The notes: generated from the sequence alone by a model not told the origin. Positions 45,156 to 54,416 are shown, counted from the stretch's first letter. The stretch: 64,000 nucleotides of DNA from Haloarcula salina (GCF_010119195.1 NZ_WRXL01000003.1:62001-126000), one strand, 5' to 3'. Numbers and translations: made by a program.

Positions 45156-46967
45156 ATGTCGCCCCCTGAAACGGGTCCCGCGGAGCGGCCGTCGGTCGAG
45201 TCCTCGGCCGACCGGATCCGCGTCCTCTACGTCGACGAGCCCGAACACGGGGACCGCGTCGAGTCGTACCTCGAAGGAGCGGACGGCCGCTTCGAGGTCA
45301 GTACCGCTACCGATTCGAGCGAAGCCCGGACGCGACTCGCCGAGCGGGACGTCGACTGCGTCGTCAGCGACGACCGGTTACCGGGCGAGAGCGGCGTCGA
45401 GTTCCTCCGGCGGGTCCGCGAGGACTACCCGGAACTGCCGTTCGTGCTGTTCGCGGGAAACGGGAGCGAGGCGGTCGCGAGCGAGGCCATCGCCGCCGGC
45501 GTCACCGACTACCTCCCGAGGGACGGAGCCGACGACCGGTACGCCGTCCTGGCCGAGCGCGTCCGGGACGCCGTCGAGCGATACCGGACGGAGCAGGCCG
45601 CGGCGGCGACGGAGCGCTGGCTCCGACGGGGCTGCGAGCGCGTCACTGACGGCTTCCTCGTCCTGAACCGGTCGTGGGCGGTCCAGTTCGTCAACGGGGC
45701 CGGCGCGGCGCAGTTGGGCGTGGCGCGGGACGCGGTCGTCGGCCAGCGCCTCTGGGACGCGGTCCCGGAACTGCGCGGAACCCCCGTCGAGGACGCGCTT
45801 CGGTCGGCGGCGACTTCGGTGGACCCGACGACGGTCGAGACGGACTGCGGCCCGCTCGACGGCTGGTACACCGTCACCGCCTACCCGGACGCGGACGGGC
45901 TCTCCGTGTTCCTCCGAGACACGACCGAGCGAAAGCGCCGCGAGCGGGAGCTCGAAGCGACCAGAGAGCGCTACGAGGGGCTCGTGGAGGCGTTCCCCAA
46001 CGGCGGCGTCTTCCTGTTCGACGAGGACTGCCGATTCACCGCCGCGGGCGGCGTCGACCTGACGAGGGTCGGGCTCTCGGAGGAGCACCTGCTCGGCCGC
46101 CGGCCGTCGGAGGTGTTCCCGCCGGAGAACGCCGCGCTGCTCGAATCGGCCTACGAAGCGGCCCTCGACGGCGAGCGTCGGTCCTTCGAGGACAGCTTTA
46201 TCGGCCGGTACTACCACGTCCAGACGTTCCCGATCCGCGACAGCGACGGCGACATCGTCTCAGGGATGGCCGTCGCGCAGAACATCACCGATCGAAAGGA
46301 GCGCGAGGAGCGCCTTCGACGGCAGAACGAGCGCCTGGAGACGTTCGCCCGGTTCGTCAGCCACGACCTCCGGAACCCCCTGAGCGTCCTCCAGGGGGCA
46401 CTGTACCTCGCCGAGGAGACCGGAGAGCCACAGCACTTCGACCGCTGTCAGAGCGCCGTCGAGCGGATGGAACAGCTGATCGACGGGCTGCTGGCGATGG
46501 CCACGGACGGCGAGGAGGCGGACATGTCGGTCGCGGCGGTCTCGCTGGCCGACTGCACGCGCAACTGCTGGCAGACGCTCGATACGGCCGGGGCGACGCT
46601 CGTCGCCGACACCGACCTGACCGTCGAGGCCAACTACGTCCGGTTCAGGCAGTTGCTCGAGAACCTCCTGCAGAACGCCCTTGACCACGGAAGGACCGCG
46701 TCGAACGGCGACGGCGCGGTGACGGTGACCGTCGGGGCGCTGGACGACGGCTCCGGGTTCTTCGTCGCCGACGACGGGCCGGGGGTCGCAGACGACATCC
46801 GCGGCGAGGCGTTCGACCTCGGCCGGTCGTCGGTCGAGGACGGGACCGGACTCGGCCTCGCTATCGGCAAGCAGATCGTCGAGGACCACGGCTGGGACAT
46901 CCGCGTCACCGAGTCCGCCGACGGCGGCGCGCGCTTCGAGGTCAGCGGCGTGACGGTCGTGGAGTAG
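45156..46967 (+). CDS. Receiver-PAS-PAS histidine kinase
   Basis: A 603-residue cytoplasmic sensor kinase with no membrane segment. Residues about 22-140 are a receiver domain (VLYVDEPEHGD, acceptor Asp in CVVSDDRLPGESG, and DYLPRDG, where Arg replaces the usual Lys). Two PAS domains follow (about 150-255 and 265-375, the latter ending in DGDIVSGMAVAQNITDRK). The phosphoacceptor His is in RFVSHDLRNPLSVL. The ATPase carries an N-box (LLENLLQNALDHG), the G1 element DDGPGV and GTGLGLAIGKQIVEDHG. Typical haloarchaeal layout; the signal is unknown. The ATG at 45150 is an alternative start. Confidence 0.92.
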   Translation: MSPPETGPAERPSVESSADRIRVLYVDEPEHGDRVESYLEGADGRFEVSTATDSSEARTRLAERDVDCVVSDDRLPGESGVEFLRRVREDYPELPFVLFAGNGSEAVASEAIAAGVTDYLPRDGADDRYAVLAERVRDAVERYRTEQAAAATERWLRRGCERVTDGFLVLNRSWAVQFVNGAGAAQLGVARDAVVGQRLWDAVPELRGTPVEDALRSAATSVDPTTVETDCGPLDGWYTVTAYPDADGLSVFLRDTTERKRRERELEATRERYEGLVEAFPNGGVFLFDEDCRFTAAGGVDLTRVGLSEEHLLGRRPSEVFPPENAALLESAYEAALDGERRSFEDSFIGRYYHVQTFPIRDSDGDIVSGMAVAQNITDRKEREERLRRQNERLETFARFVSHDLRNPLSVLQGALYLAEETGEPQHFDRCQSAVERMEQLIDGLLAMATDGEEADMSVAAVSLADCTRNCWQTLDTAGATLVADTDLTVEANYVRFRQLLENLLQNALDHGRTASNGDGAVTVTVGALDDGSGFFVADDGPGVADDIRGEAFDLGRSSVEDGTGLGLAIGKQIVEDHGWDIRVTESADGGARFEVSGVTVVE

Positions 46968-46969
46968 GG

Positions 46970-47614
46970 CTACCGGAACCGGACGGCCAGCCGCGAGCCG
47001 CCGTCGTCGGCTTCTTCGACGGCGACGGACGGGAGCGCACCGGGGACGAGCGAGCCGACCGCCGCGGTGACGGCGGCGAGGTGCTTGCGCGACAGCGAGT
47101 ACAGCCCGGTCGCTGCCAGCAGGGCGAGGAGCGCGCCGTCCATCCAGCCGACCGTCGCGGGCGAGGCGACGGCGACGCCGGCACCGACCGCGGCGAGCAG
47201 GAAGTCCTCCGGCGCGCCCGAGTAGCGGACGTACCGGCGCGGGCGGTGCCACCGGCCGAGGAGGTGATTGTACACCGCGATATCCGTCGTCGGGTTCCAG
47301 GGTTCGGCCTCCGGACTGCCGGCGAACACGTCCGACAGCGAGTGGACGGCCGCGGCGGCGACGGTGACGGTACACAGGACGAGCGCCGCGGTGCCCGCCG
47401 CGAGTGCAACGGCACCCAGAACGGCGGCGAGGACGGTGAAGCACGCCGGGAAGTGAAGCGTCTTCCGGTGGGTGGCGAGCAGGTCGGCGTCGGGCGCGAG
47501 GCCGCCGACGAACGCCGCGGCGAGCACCAGCGGCGGGGCGGCGTACTCCGAGAGCGCGGGGGCGGCGAGCGCCGCGAGGGCGACCGTGGTGAACGCGTGC
47601 GTCGTCGCCATCAT
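46970..47614 (-). CDS. YdjM/LexA-regulated-type membrane metal-dependent hydrolase (DUF457)
   Basis: A 214-residue membrane protein. The N-terminus MMATTHAFTTVALAALAAP begins with the THxxxT pattern, and FVGGLAPDADLLATHRKTLHFPA holds the conserved Asp-x-Asp and His residues of the YdjM/DUF457 family, predicted to bind metal. The later VHSLSDVFAG contributes a His-x-x-x-Asp. About five membrane segments are present. Activity is undemonstrated for most members. A TATA box 32-41 bases upstream suggests its own promoter, separate from the VTT gene cluster. Confidence 0.85.
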   Translation of the reverse strand: MMATTHAFTTVALAALAAPALSEYAAPPLVLAAAFVGGLAPDADLLATHRKTLHFPACFTVLAAVLGAVALAAGTAALVLCTVTVAAAAVHSLSDVFAGSPEAEPWNPTTDIAVYNHLLGRWHRPRRYVRYSGAPEDFLLAAVGAGVAVASPATVGWMDGALLALLAATGLYSLSRKHLAAVTAAVGSLVPGALPSVAVEEADDGGSRLAVRFR

Positions 47615-47621
47615 CGTCTAC

Positions 47622-47670
47622 TGACCGCTACATTCGGCTCGGGAGGGATAAATACTGCGCGCAGCGGTCA
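47622..47670. repeat. 8-bp inverted repeat between the YdjM-like and VTT genes
   Basis: TGACCGCT (47622-47629) and AGCGGTCA (47663-47670) are perfect complements 33 bases apart, flanking the TATA box of the YdjM-like gene. The right arm overlaps the VTT stop codon. It could be a regulatory or terminator structure. Confidence 0.4.
47646..47655 (-). promoter_or_regulatory. TATA box for the YdjM-like gene
   Basis: The minus strand reads GTATTTATCC, 32-41 bases before the ATG at 47614. Confidence 0.5.
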
Positions 47671-48396
47671 CTCGCCGGGCTCGGGGTCGGCGAGCAGCGA
47701 GACGAGGCGGTCCCGCAGGAGGTACACGACGACCGACAGCGCCGCGAGCGCCGCGACGACGAGGGCGAACGAGGCGACCCGCCCGCCGGCCAGCGACTGG
47801 CCCGCGTACGCCGCCGCGAAAAACGACGGCGTTCGGCCGACAACGACGAGCGCGAGGAACGTCCGGAGGCGCAGGTCCGAGAGCCCGGCGACGAAACACA
47901 GCAGGTCGTCCGGGAACGTCGGGAGGAGAAAGAGGACGAACAGGCCGACGAGGCCGTTCCGTTCGAGGAACCGGTCCCAGCGCGCGAGGGCCTCGGGCCG
48001 CATCACTCGCTCGACGTAGGGCCGGCCGAAGCGGCGGGCCAGCGAGAACGCCGCCGTGCTCCCGAGAGTGACGCCGAGCAGGCTGTACAGCGTCCCGTCG
48101 ACGACGCCGAAGAGGTAGCCGCCGACGCCGCCGAGGACCTGGCCGGGAATCGGGGCCAGAAGCACCTGGGCGACCTGCAGCGCCACGAACGCGAGCGGGG
48201 CGAACGCGCCGAACGCGGCGACCTGCCGGCGCAGCCAGGTCGGGTCGAAGAGGCGCGGGACGGCGGCGTGCAGGCCGACCCCGAGCGCGACGAACAGGGC
48301 GAGCGCGCCCGTCGCCCTGACGACGGCGTCCCGGCGCGCCGCCGTGGACCTGAAAAACCGCGTCGGCTCGCCGTCAGAGGACTCGGCGGGAGACAC
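47668..48396 (-). CDS. TVP38/TMEM64-type VTT-domain membrane protein
   Basis: A 242-residue membrane protein. GTG at 48396 is chosen because it lies 2 bases after the PHP stop; longer in-frame versions read through the PHP gene in another frame. About six membrane segments are visible, with the VTT core LLAPIPGQVLGGVGGYLFG, then LGSTAAFSLARRFGRPYVERV and LFLLPTFPDDLLCFVAGLSD. Known relatives (DedA, TMEM41B, VMP1) move or scramble lipids. It is the last gene of a three-gene operon with the PHP and CDP-alcohol genes. Confidence 0.88.
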   Translation of the reverse strand: MSPAESSDGEPTRFFRSTAARRDAVVRATGALALFVALGVGLHAAVPRLFDPTWLRRQVAAFGAFAPLAFVALQVAQVLLAPIPGQVLGGVGGYLFGVVDGTLYSLLGVTLGSTAAFSLARRFGRPYVERVMRPEALARWDRFLERNGLVGLFVLFLLPTFPDDLLCFVAGLSDLRLRTFLALVVVGRTPSFFAAAYAGQSLAGGRVASFALVVAALAALSVVVYLLRDRLVSLLADPEPGE

Positions 48397-48398
48397 GG

Positions 48399-49100
48399 TC
48401 AGAGCAGTGCCAGCGTCTTCCGCGTGGCGTTCTCGACGACTTTCGTGAGGTAGCGCGAGCGCGACGGCCGGCGGTGGACGGCGGCCGTCCGACCGGCCCG
48501 CATCGCCGCGAGCAGCGATTCCCTCGTCAGCGGGGTGTCGGCCGGGAGGTCGACCGCCGTCGCGGCGCGCCCGATGCCGCCGGCCCGGTGCGCGTCGCTC
48601 CCGCCGAAGGCGGGGTAGGACGCCGCCTCCGCGAATCGGGCCGCCTGTCTGTTCCGGATGTTCGTCAGCGTGTGCGCGTTGTACACCTCGATACCGTCGA
48701 CGTTCTCGATGGCCGCGCGGCCGGCACCGTGTCGCGAGCGCTGGAACGGGTGCGGAACGACCGCGACGCCGCCGCGCTCCCGGACCGTCCGCGCGGTCTC
48801 GGCGAGCGGCCGGCCCGGTTCCGGGGCGGCGTCGACGCCGATGGCGAGGAGATGGCCGTCGGCGGTCGACACCTCGCAGCCGACGACGACCAGCAGGTCC
48901 TCGGCGAGAGACGCCGCGACGCGCGCGCCCTCGACCGTGTCGTGATCGGTGACGACGACGGCGTCGAGCCCCACCGCCCCGGCGCGGGAGACGAGCGCCT
49001 CCGGCGTCGTGTACCCGTCGTAGGAGGCGGCCGTGTGGAGGTGCGTGTCGACGTGGACCGTCCGACCGGACGTGTCTCCCGTCGCCGGTCGCCGCGTCAT
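48399..49100 (-). CDS. PHP-domain phosphoesterase
   Basis: A 233-residue PHP-domain hydrolase. The metal-binding set is visible: VDTHLHTAASYDG, VVVTDHDTVEGA, GCEVSTADGHLLAIG, VAVVPHPFQRSRHG and FGGSDAHRAG. Several of these proteins act on phosphoesters such as nucleotides or sugar phosphates. The ATG at 49100 overlaps the CDP-alcohol gene by 4 bases, and the VTT gene follows after 2 bases, so the three are one translationally coupled unit. The substrate is unknown; context suggests lipid or polyol phosphate metabolism. Confidence 0.9.
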   Translation of the reverse strand: MTRRPATGDTSGRTVHVDTHLHTAASYDGYTTPEALVSRAGAVGLDAVVVTDHDTVEGARVAASLAEDLLVVVGCEVSTADGHLLAIGVDAAPEPGRPLAETARTVRERGGVAVVPHPFQRSRHGAGRAAIENVDGIEVYNAHTLTNIRNRQAARFAEAASYPAFGGSDAHRAGGIGRAATAVDLPADTPLTRESLLAAMRAGRTAAVHRRPSRSRYLTKVVENATRKTLALL

Positions 49101-49795
49101 AGGTATCCGAGTTCGAGTGCCAGTACCAGCCCACCCGCCACGGCGGCCGAGAGCGCGGCCAGGACGTGGCTGACGTCGGTCTTGTACGCCTTGTAGTCGG
49201 AGACCATCAGGGGACAGGCGACCCCGACGAGCAGCCCGGCGATCCAGCCGTTCCACGCGCCGACGAACGTCAGGAGAACGTAGTTCAGGACGACGAGGAG
49301 GTTCGTGTGGACGACGGTCGTCCCGTGGTAGTAGCTGCTGCCCCCGTCGGAGCCGAACCCCTCGTCGTTGTGGCGGATCAGTCGGAGCCCGCCGAACGCG
49401 AGAACGAGGAATCCGACGACGAGACTCGCCGCGAGCGAGGGCGCGAGCGAGACGTGAAACAGGAGCGCCGCGGGGAGCAGATACGCGAAGATGTCGATGA
49501 ACGAGTCGACCTGGCGACCGAACGGCGACGACGTGCCCGTTCGGCGGGCGTACCAGCCGTCGACTTTGTCCAGGAAGAACGCGCAGAACATGACCAGAAT
49601 CCCCCAGTTCGGTTCGCCGCGGAGAAACAGCAGCGCGCTCCCCCAGCCGACGAACAGCGCTGCCAGACTGATGTAGTCGGCCCCGGTCAGTCGCCCCACG
49701 ACGTCCGACCGCTCTGTCGTGTCGCTGACCCGGCGGTCGTCGAGGTCGACGCGGTCGCGGACGCCCCGTATCGCTTCCCGCAGTGGCTCGGTCAT
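49097..49795 (-). CDS. CDP-alcohol phosphatidyltransferase
   Basis: A 232-residue membrane enzyme that moves a CDP-activated lipid or alcohol onto a second alcohol. The family motif is complete: D-K-V-D-G-W-Y-A-R-R, then eight residues to Gly, then Arg-Gln-Val-Asp and Asp four residues later. About six membrane segments are present. It may be an archaetidylserine or archaetidylglycerol-phosphate synthase; sequence alone does not decide. First gene of the CDP-alcohol/PHP/VTT operon, with a TATA box just upstream. Confidence 0.9.
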   Translation of the reverse strand: MTEPLREAIRGVRDRVDLDDRRVSDTTERSDVVGRLTGADYISLAALFVGWGSALLFLRGEPNWGILVMFCAFFLDKVDGWYARRTGTSSPFGRQVDSFIDIFAYLLPAALLFHVSLAPSLAASLVVGFLVLAFGGLRLIRHNDEGFGSDGGSSYYHGTTVVHTNLLVVLNYVLLTFVGAWNGWIAGLLVGVACPLMVSDYKAYKTDVSHVLAALSAAVAGGLVLALELGYL

Positions 49796-49824
49796 CGGCC
49801 CACGTGGAGCGTGCGGCCAGCAGA

Positions 49825-49832
49825 GTATAAAT
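49825..49832 (-). promoter_or_regulatory. TATA box for the CDP-alcohol/PHP/VTT operon
   Basis: The minus strand reads ATTTATAC, 30-37 bases before the ATG at 49795, matching leaderless expression. An AT-rich stretch continues to about 49875. Confidence 0.6.
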
Positions 49833-49907
49833 CTTGCCTGAGAAATATTTACTTAGTTCTTATCTATATATCTACGTGCGGCTATACCGTGCTCGGTAGG
49901 CGACCGC

Positions 49908-50474
49908 TCACAGCGACCGCACCGACCGCCAAGAGAGCGGACCGACGGCCGCGTAGCGTCTGGCCCGGCGAGCCGTGAACCCGAGTCCCTCGAACAGCGC
50001 CCGCGACGGGCGGTTGTCGAGCGCGACCAGGGCCGACGCGTCCGCCGCACCGCTGTCGGCCGCGTGTCGGCAGGCATGGGCGACCAGGGCCGTCGCGACG
50101 CCGCGATTTCGGTGCGCGGGGTCGACGAACACGCGCCGGAGATAGGCCCCGTCGAACGACAGCGTCCGGTCCAGCGGCGCGATGTCGTGAGACGCGCCGA
50201 CGGAGCAAAACAGGTAACCAAGCGTCGCGTCGCCGTCGAACGCGCCGACGACGACTTCGCCGTCGCGCAGGTCGCCGACGGGCGGGTCGAGCGACGCGAC
50301 GCGGTCCGGCGCGCAGACCACGACGGTGAACCCGGTCGGCGCGGTCCGTTCCACCGGGCTGTCGAGTGGCCGGGTGTACTCGTGCATCCAGGTCGCCGTG
50401 ACGCCGGCCCGCGCCAGCGCGTCGTAGACGGCGCGTCCGTAGCGGTTGCGCGTCAGCCGCCACGCGCCCGTCAT
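49908..50474 (-). CDS. GNAT-family N-acetyltransferase
   Basis: A 188-residue acetyl-CoA-dependent transferase if started at 50474 (MTGAWRLTRNRYGRAVYDAL). The acetyl-CoA loop is RRVFVDPAHRNRGVATALV (R/Q-x-x-G-x-A form), and the C-terminal SRALFEGLGFTARRAR is the usual beta-bulge and helix. A start at 50549 adds 25 Ser/Arg-rich residues. It cannot be dismissed, since a minus-strand TCTATATAG at 50619-50611 would place transcription start close ahead of it. The substrate is unknown. Confidence 0.85.
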   Translation of the reverse strand: MTGAWRLTRNRYGRAVYDALARAGVTATWMHEYTRPLDSPVERTAPTGFTVVVCAPDRVASLDPPVGDLRDGEVVVGAFDGDATLGYLFCSVGASHDIAPLDRTLSFDGAYLRRVFVDPAHRNRGVATALVAHACRHAADSGAADASALVALDNRPSRALFEGLGFTARRARRYAAVGPLSWRSVRSL

Positions 50475-50680
50475 CGACGACCCTCCCGAACCGTCGACGC
50501 GGGCGGAACGCGACGGGGAGCGGCGCGGCGCGGACGGTATCTCGGACAATTCGGGGCGGCCACGGCTTCACTCGGTTGCGACAGCCCACCGCGTAATGCG
50601 TTGCTATGAGAGCTATATAGAAATCGCGACCCGCGCGAGCAGGGACCGCGCTTAACCGCGCGTAGCGCCAATCCGTTCGC

Positions 50681-51316
50681 ATGAGCGAGACACAGACGAG
50701 CGAGCAGATCACAGTGTATTCCGACTACGTCTGCCCGTTCTGTTACCTCGGCCGCGAGTCGCTGCGCCAGTACCAGGCCACGCGCGAGGAGGCGCTCGAG
50801 ATCGACTGGCAGCCCTTCGACCTGCGCAGCCAGCAGCGCGACGCCGACGGGGAGATCGACCACTCCGTCGACGACGGGAAAGACGAGGAGTACTACGAGC
50901 AGGCCAAGCAGGGCGTCCGGCGGTTACAGGAGCGATACGGGGTCGAGATGGAGCTCGATCTGTCGCGAGAGATCGACTCGCTGTCGGCCCAGATCGTCTC
51001 GTACTACGTGAAGGGCCACGCCGACTACGAGACGTGGCTGGCCTTCGACGAGGCGGTCTTCGAGGCGCTGTGGCAGGACGGCAGGGACATCGGCGACGAA
51101 GACCTGCTGGTCGAACTGGCCGAGGACGCGGGGGTCGACGGCGACGAGGTCCGGGCCGCGCTCGACGACGACGCCCTGCGCGCCGAGGTCCACGACCGCT
51201 TCGCACAGGCCCGCCGCCAGGGCGTGACCGGCGTCCCGACCTTCGCCTACGACGGGCACGCCGCCCGCGGCGCGGTCCCGCCGGAGCAACTGGAGCGGCT
51301 GGTCGACGGAGCCTGA
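50681..51316 (+). CDS. DsbA-family oxidoreductase (FrnE-like)
   Basis: A 211-residue thioredoxin-fold oxidoreductase without signal peptide, so cytoplasmic. The active site is YSDYVCPFCYLGRESL (CPFC, about residues 16-24). A helical insertion follows, and the C-terminal cis-Pro region reads GVTGVPTFAYDGHAARGAVPPEQLERLV. FrnE-type proteins catalyse thiol-disulphide or isomerase reactions, often in oxidative stress. A TATA-like GCTTAACC lies about 30 bases upstream. Convergent with the dehydrogenase gene. Confidence 0.92.
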   Translation: MSETQTSEQITVYSDYVCPFCYLGRESLRQYQATREEALEIDWQPFDLRSQQRDADGEIDHSVDDGKDEEYYEQAKQGVRRLQERYGVEMELDLSREIDSLSAQIVSYYVKGHADYETWLAFDEAVFEALWQDGRDIGDEDLLVELAEDAGVDGDEVRAALDDDALRAEVHDRFAQARRQGVTGVPTFAYDGHAARGAVPPEQLERLVDGA

Positions 51317-51386
51317 GCGGCCCCGTCGCACGAACGCGAACTGGTCGGTCCCGATTCGAGCGGTCGCCGGTCCGGACGCGCCGGCG

Positions 51387-52433
<1,047 letters not shown>

Positions 52434-52622
52434 TCAGTCCCGTCGGCCGGTGTGCGCGTCGACGCGCATCTCGACGTACCGTCGCGACCAGCGTTCGGAG
52501 AACGCCTGCAGTCGTCGTGTTACGGTGGCGATGAGTCCGTCCGTCGGGGCTGGGTCGACCGCGTCGCTGTCGTCGTAGGAAGACTGCGCGTCCGTCTCGA
52601 GAGGCCCTTCTGGAAAACTCAT
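52434..52622 (-). CDS. Small hypothetical protein
   Basis: A 62-residue protein starting MSFPEGPLETDAQSSYDDSD. The first half is acidic and disordered. The second half is a basic amphipathic helix with TRRLQAFSERWSRRYVEMR. No family is recognised. It begins downstream of the three 28-bp repeats, which lie 34 bases or more upstream of its ATG. Its acidic haloarchaeal composition supports a real gene, at moderate confidence. Confidence 0.55.
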   Translation of the reverse strand: MSFPEGPLETDAQSSYDDSDAVDPAPTDGLIATVTRRLQAFSERWSRRYVEMRVDAHTGRRD

Positions 52623-52655
52623 TACGATAGTTGTTAGCACAGGGGATAAAATAAA

Positions 52656-52739
52656 TATTAGGGATTCAACTCCACGCCAGCGATATTAAGGATTCCAGTC
52701 AGTAGCCGATATATTAGGGGTTCCAGCCAACACCGGCAT
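52656..52739. repeat. Three tandem 28-bp imperfect repeats
   Basis: Units start at exactly 52656, 52684 and 52712. The first 14 bases follow TATTARGGRTTCMA in all three; the remaining 14 are looser but share C at unit position 17. The array lies in an AT-rich gap between the small hypothetical gene (minus) and the TauE/SafE gene (plus), so it may be a multi-site operator. It is too short and has no spacer boundary to be CRISPR. Confidence 0.7.
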
Positions 52740-52780
52740 CCTCTAGGTGCAGAGCGCCGCGACAGCCCCCGAAACGGTCA

Positions 52781-52790
52781 CGAACGTTCG
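52781..52790. promoter_or_regulatory. 10-bp palindrome upstream of the TauE/SafE promoter
   Basis: CGAACGTTCG is fully palindromic and ends 26 bases ahead of the TATA box at 52817. It is a candidate operator, though short palindromes are common in GC-rich DNA. Confidence 0.3.
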
Positions 52791-52816
52791 CCTGAGTCGT
52801 TCCAGACGACAAAGGA

Positions 52817-52822
52817 TTTATA
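52817..52822 (+). promoter_or_regulatory. TATA box for tauE/usp
   Basis: TTTATA lies 32-37 bases ahead of the ATG at 52854. Confidence 0.6.
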
Positions 52823-52853
52823 CCCCAATTTCGAAAACTGGGCTCACGACTCA

Positions 52854-53951
52854 ATGACCACGCCGTCATCGTCCAGCCGCCTCCAGAAGGCGTTTCTCAA
52901 GTACCAACACATCTTCGTGTTCCTGGCACCGCTCCTGTTCGTCGTCGGCGTGTACGTCGCCGCGCCGACGCCGGCCGACACGGGGCCGGGATACTGGACC
53001 GAGTACTGGTGGTTGTGCCTGGCGTTCGTCGTCGGTGCGACCATCGTCAACACGGTCGGAATCAGCGGGTCGGCGCTGTTCGTCCCGTTCCTCATCTTCG
53101 TCTTCCCGATCATCGCCGGGGAGTCGCTCACGCCGGAGACGCTCGTGAAGATCGGACTCATCAGCGAGTCCTTCGGTCTGTCGAGCTCGGCGCTCGCGTT
53201 CATCCAGTACGGCCTCGTCGACCGCCGACTGGCGCTGAGCCTCGTGCTCGGGGCCGTCCCGTTCGTCGTCGCCGGGGCGCTGCTGTCCTTTGTCATCCCG
53301 GAGCCGCTGTTTCACGCGCTGCTCGGCATCGCGCTCATCGCGGCCTCGATCCTGCTGTTCAAGGCCGACCTCAGCCACGAGGAGCCCGGGGAAGCGAGCG
53401 AGGGCGAGCCGGAAGTGACGGCCGACGGCGGCCCCGAGGCCGAGATGCCCGACGACGCCGACAAGCTCGGGCCGGCCGGCGTCGAGACGGCCGACGACGG
53501 CACGGTCACGCGCGTTGACCGCGATGGCAACGACTACGGCTACACGCGCGGGGGCTACCTCGAACGCTTCGCCAACTACAGCGTCGGCGGCGTCTTCCAG
53601 GGGCTCGCCGGCTTCGGCGTCGGCGAACTCGGCATCATCTCGATGCTGCGGACCAACGTCCCCGTCCGGGTCGCCATCGGGACGAACCACATCGTCGTCG
53701 CGATGACGGCCGTCCTGGCGTCGCTGGTCCACGTCTTCGGCGGGGGACTGGTCCCCGGCGGGCACTCGATGGACCTCGCCTCGACGCCGTGGAACATGGT
53801 CGTCTGGACGGTCCCGGCGACGGTGACCGGCGGCCAGATCGCCCCGTACGTCTCGACGGCGCTCGACACGGGCACGATCAAGAAGTTCGTCGGCGGCCTG
53901 TTCGCGGTCATCGCCGTCGCGCTCTTCCTGATGGCCGCGGGGGTGGCCTGA
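52854..53951 (+). CDS. TauE/SafE-family anion permease
   Basis: A 365-residue membrane protein with about nine segments. The N-terminal half carries VVGATIVNTVGISGSALFVPFL, the family's first repeat (usually T-G-x-G-G), and the second repeat is SVGGVFQGLAGFGVGELGIIS. An acidic cytoplasmic insertion of about 65 residues (about 180-235) separates them. Relatives export sulfite, sulfonates or other small anions; the substrate here is not known. It is co-transcribed with a UspA gene 2 bases downstream. A TATA box and the 28-bp repeats lie upstream. Confidence 0.9.
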   Translation: MTTPSSSSRLQKAFLKYQHIFVFLAPLLFVVGVYVAAPTPADTGPGYWTEYWWLCLAFVVGATIVNTVGISGSALFVPFLIFVFPIIAGESLTPETLVKIGLISESFGLSSSALAFIQYGLVDRRLALSLVLGAVPFVVAGALLSFVIPEPLFHALLGIALIAASILLFKADLSHEEPGEASEGEPEVTADGGPEAEMPDDADKLGPAGVETADDGTVTRVDRDGNDYGYTRGGYLERFANYSVGGVFQGLAGFGVGELGIISMLRTNVPVRVAIGTNHIVVAMTAVLASLVHVFGGGLVPGGHSMDLASTPWNMVVWTVPATVTGGQIAPYVSTALDTGTIKKFVGGLFAVIAVALFLMAAGVA

Positions 53952-53953
53952 CA

Positions 53954-54391
53954 GTGTACGACGACATCCTCCTGCCCACCGACGGCAGCCACGGGATGGA
54001 CGCCGCGGCGACCCACGCCGGCGAGCTCGCCGCCCAGTTCGGCGCGACCGTCCACGTCCTCTCAGTGGTCGACACGCGCAACCGATTCGAGAGCCCGTCG
54101 AGCGGCCTCTCCGCCGACGCGTGGCTCGACGCCGAGCGCGAGCGGGCCGCCGAGGCCATCGACGACACCGTCGCGCAGTTACCCGACGACGTGACGGTCG
54201 AGACGGCGACGCGAGAAGGCGTCCCGACGACGGAGATCGTCGGCTTCGCCGAGGACGAGGGCGTCGACTTCGTCGTGATGGGGACCCACGGCCGGACCGG
54301 CCTGGACCACTACCTCATCGGCAGCGTCGCCGAGACGGTCGTCCGCGAGTCGCCGGTCCCGGTGCTGACCGTTCGGTTGTCCGAGACGTAG
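53954..54391 (+). CDS. Universal stress protein (UspA)
   Basis: A 145-residue UspA-fold protein. GTG at 53954 (MYDDILLPTDGSHGMDAA) is 2 bases after the TauE/SafE stop. The ATP-binding signature is VVMGTHGRTGLDHYLIGSVAE (G-x-H-G-R, then G-S), so it should bind ATP. Usp proteins next to transporters often regulate them. It is probably a soluble partner of the TauE/SafE permease. Confidence 0.94.
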   Translation: MYDDILLPTDGSHGMDAAATHAGELAAQFGATVHVLSVVDTRNRFESPSSGLSADAWLDAERERAAEAIDDTVAQLPDDVTVETATREGVPTTEIVGFAEDEGVDFVVMGTHGRTGLDHYLIGSVAETVVRESPVPVLTVRLSET

Positions 54392-54416
54392 GACTCGGTC
54401 GGCAGCCCGCTCGTTT

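Noticed and set aside
47668-49134. A 488-codon version of the VTT protein
   Set aside because: The extra N-terminal part reads through the PHP gene in another frame and is Arg/Gly-rich without family similarity.
52656-52739. CRISPR array
   Set aside because: There are only three 28-base units, contiguous with no spacers, and diverging in their second halves; no cas gene is nearby.
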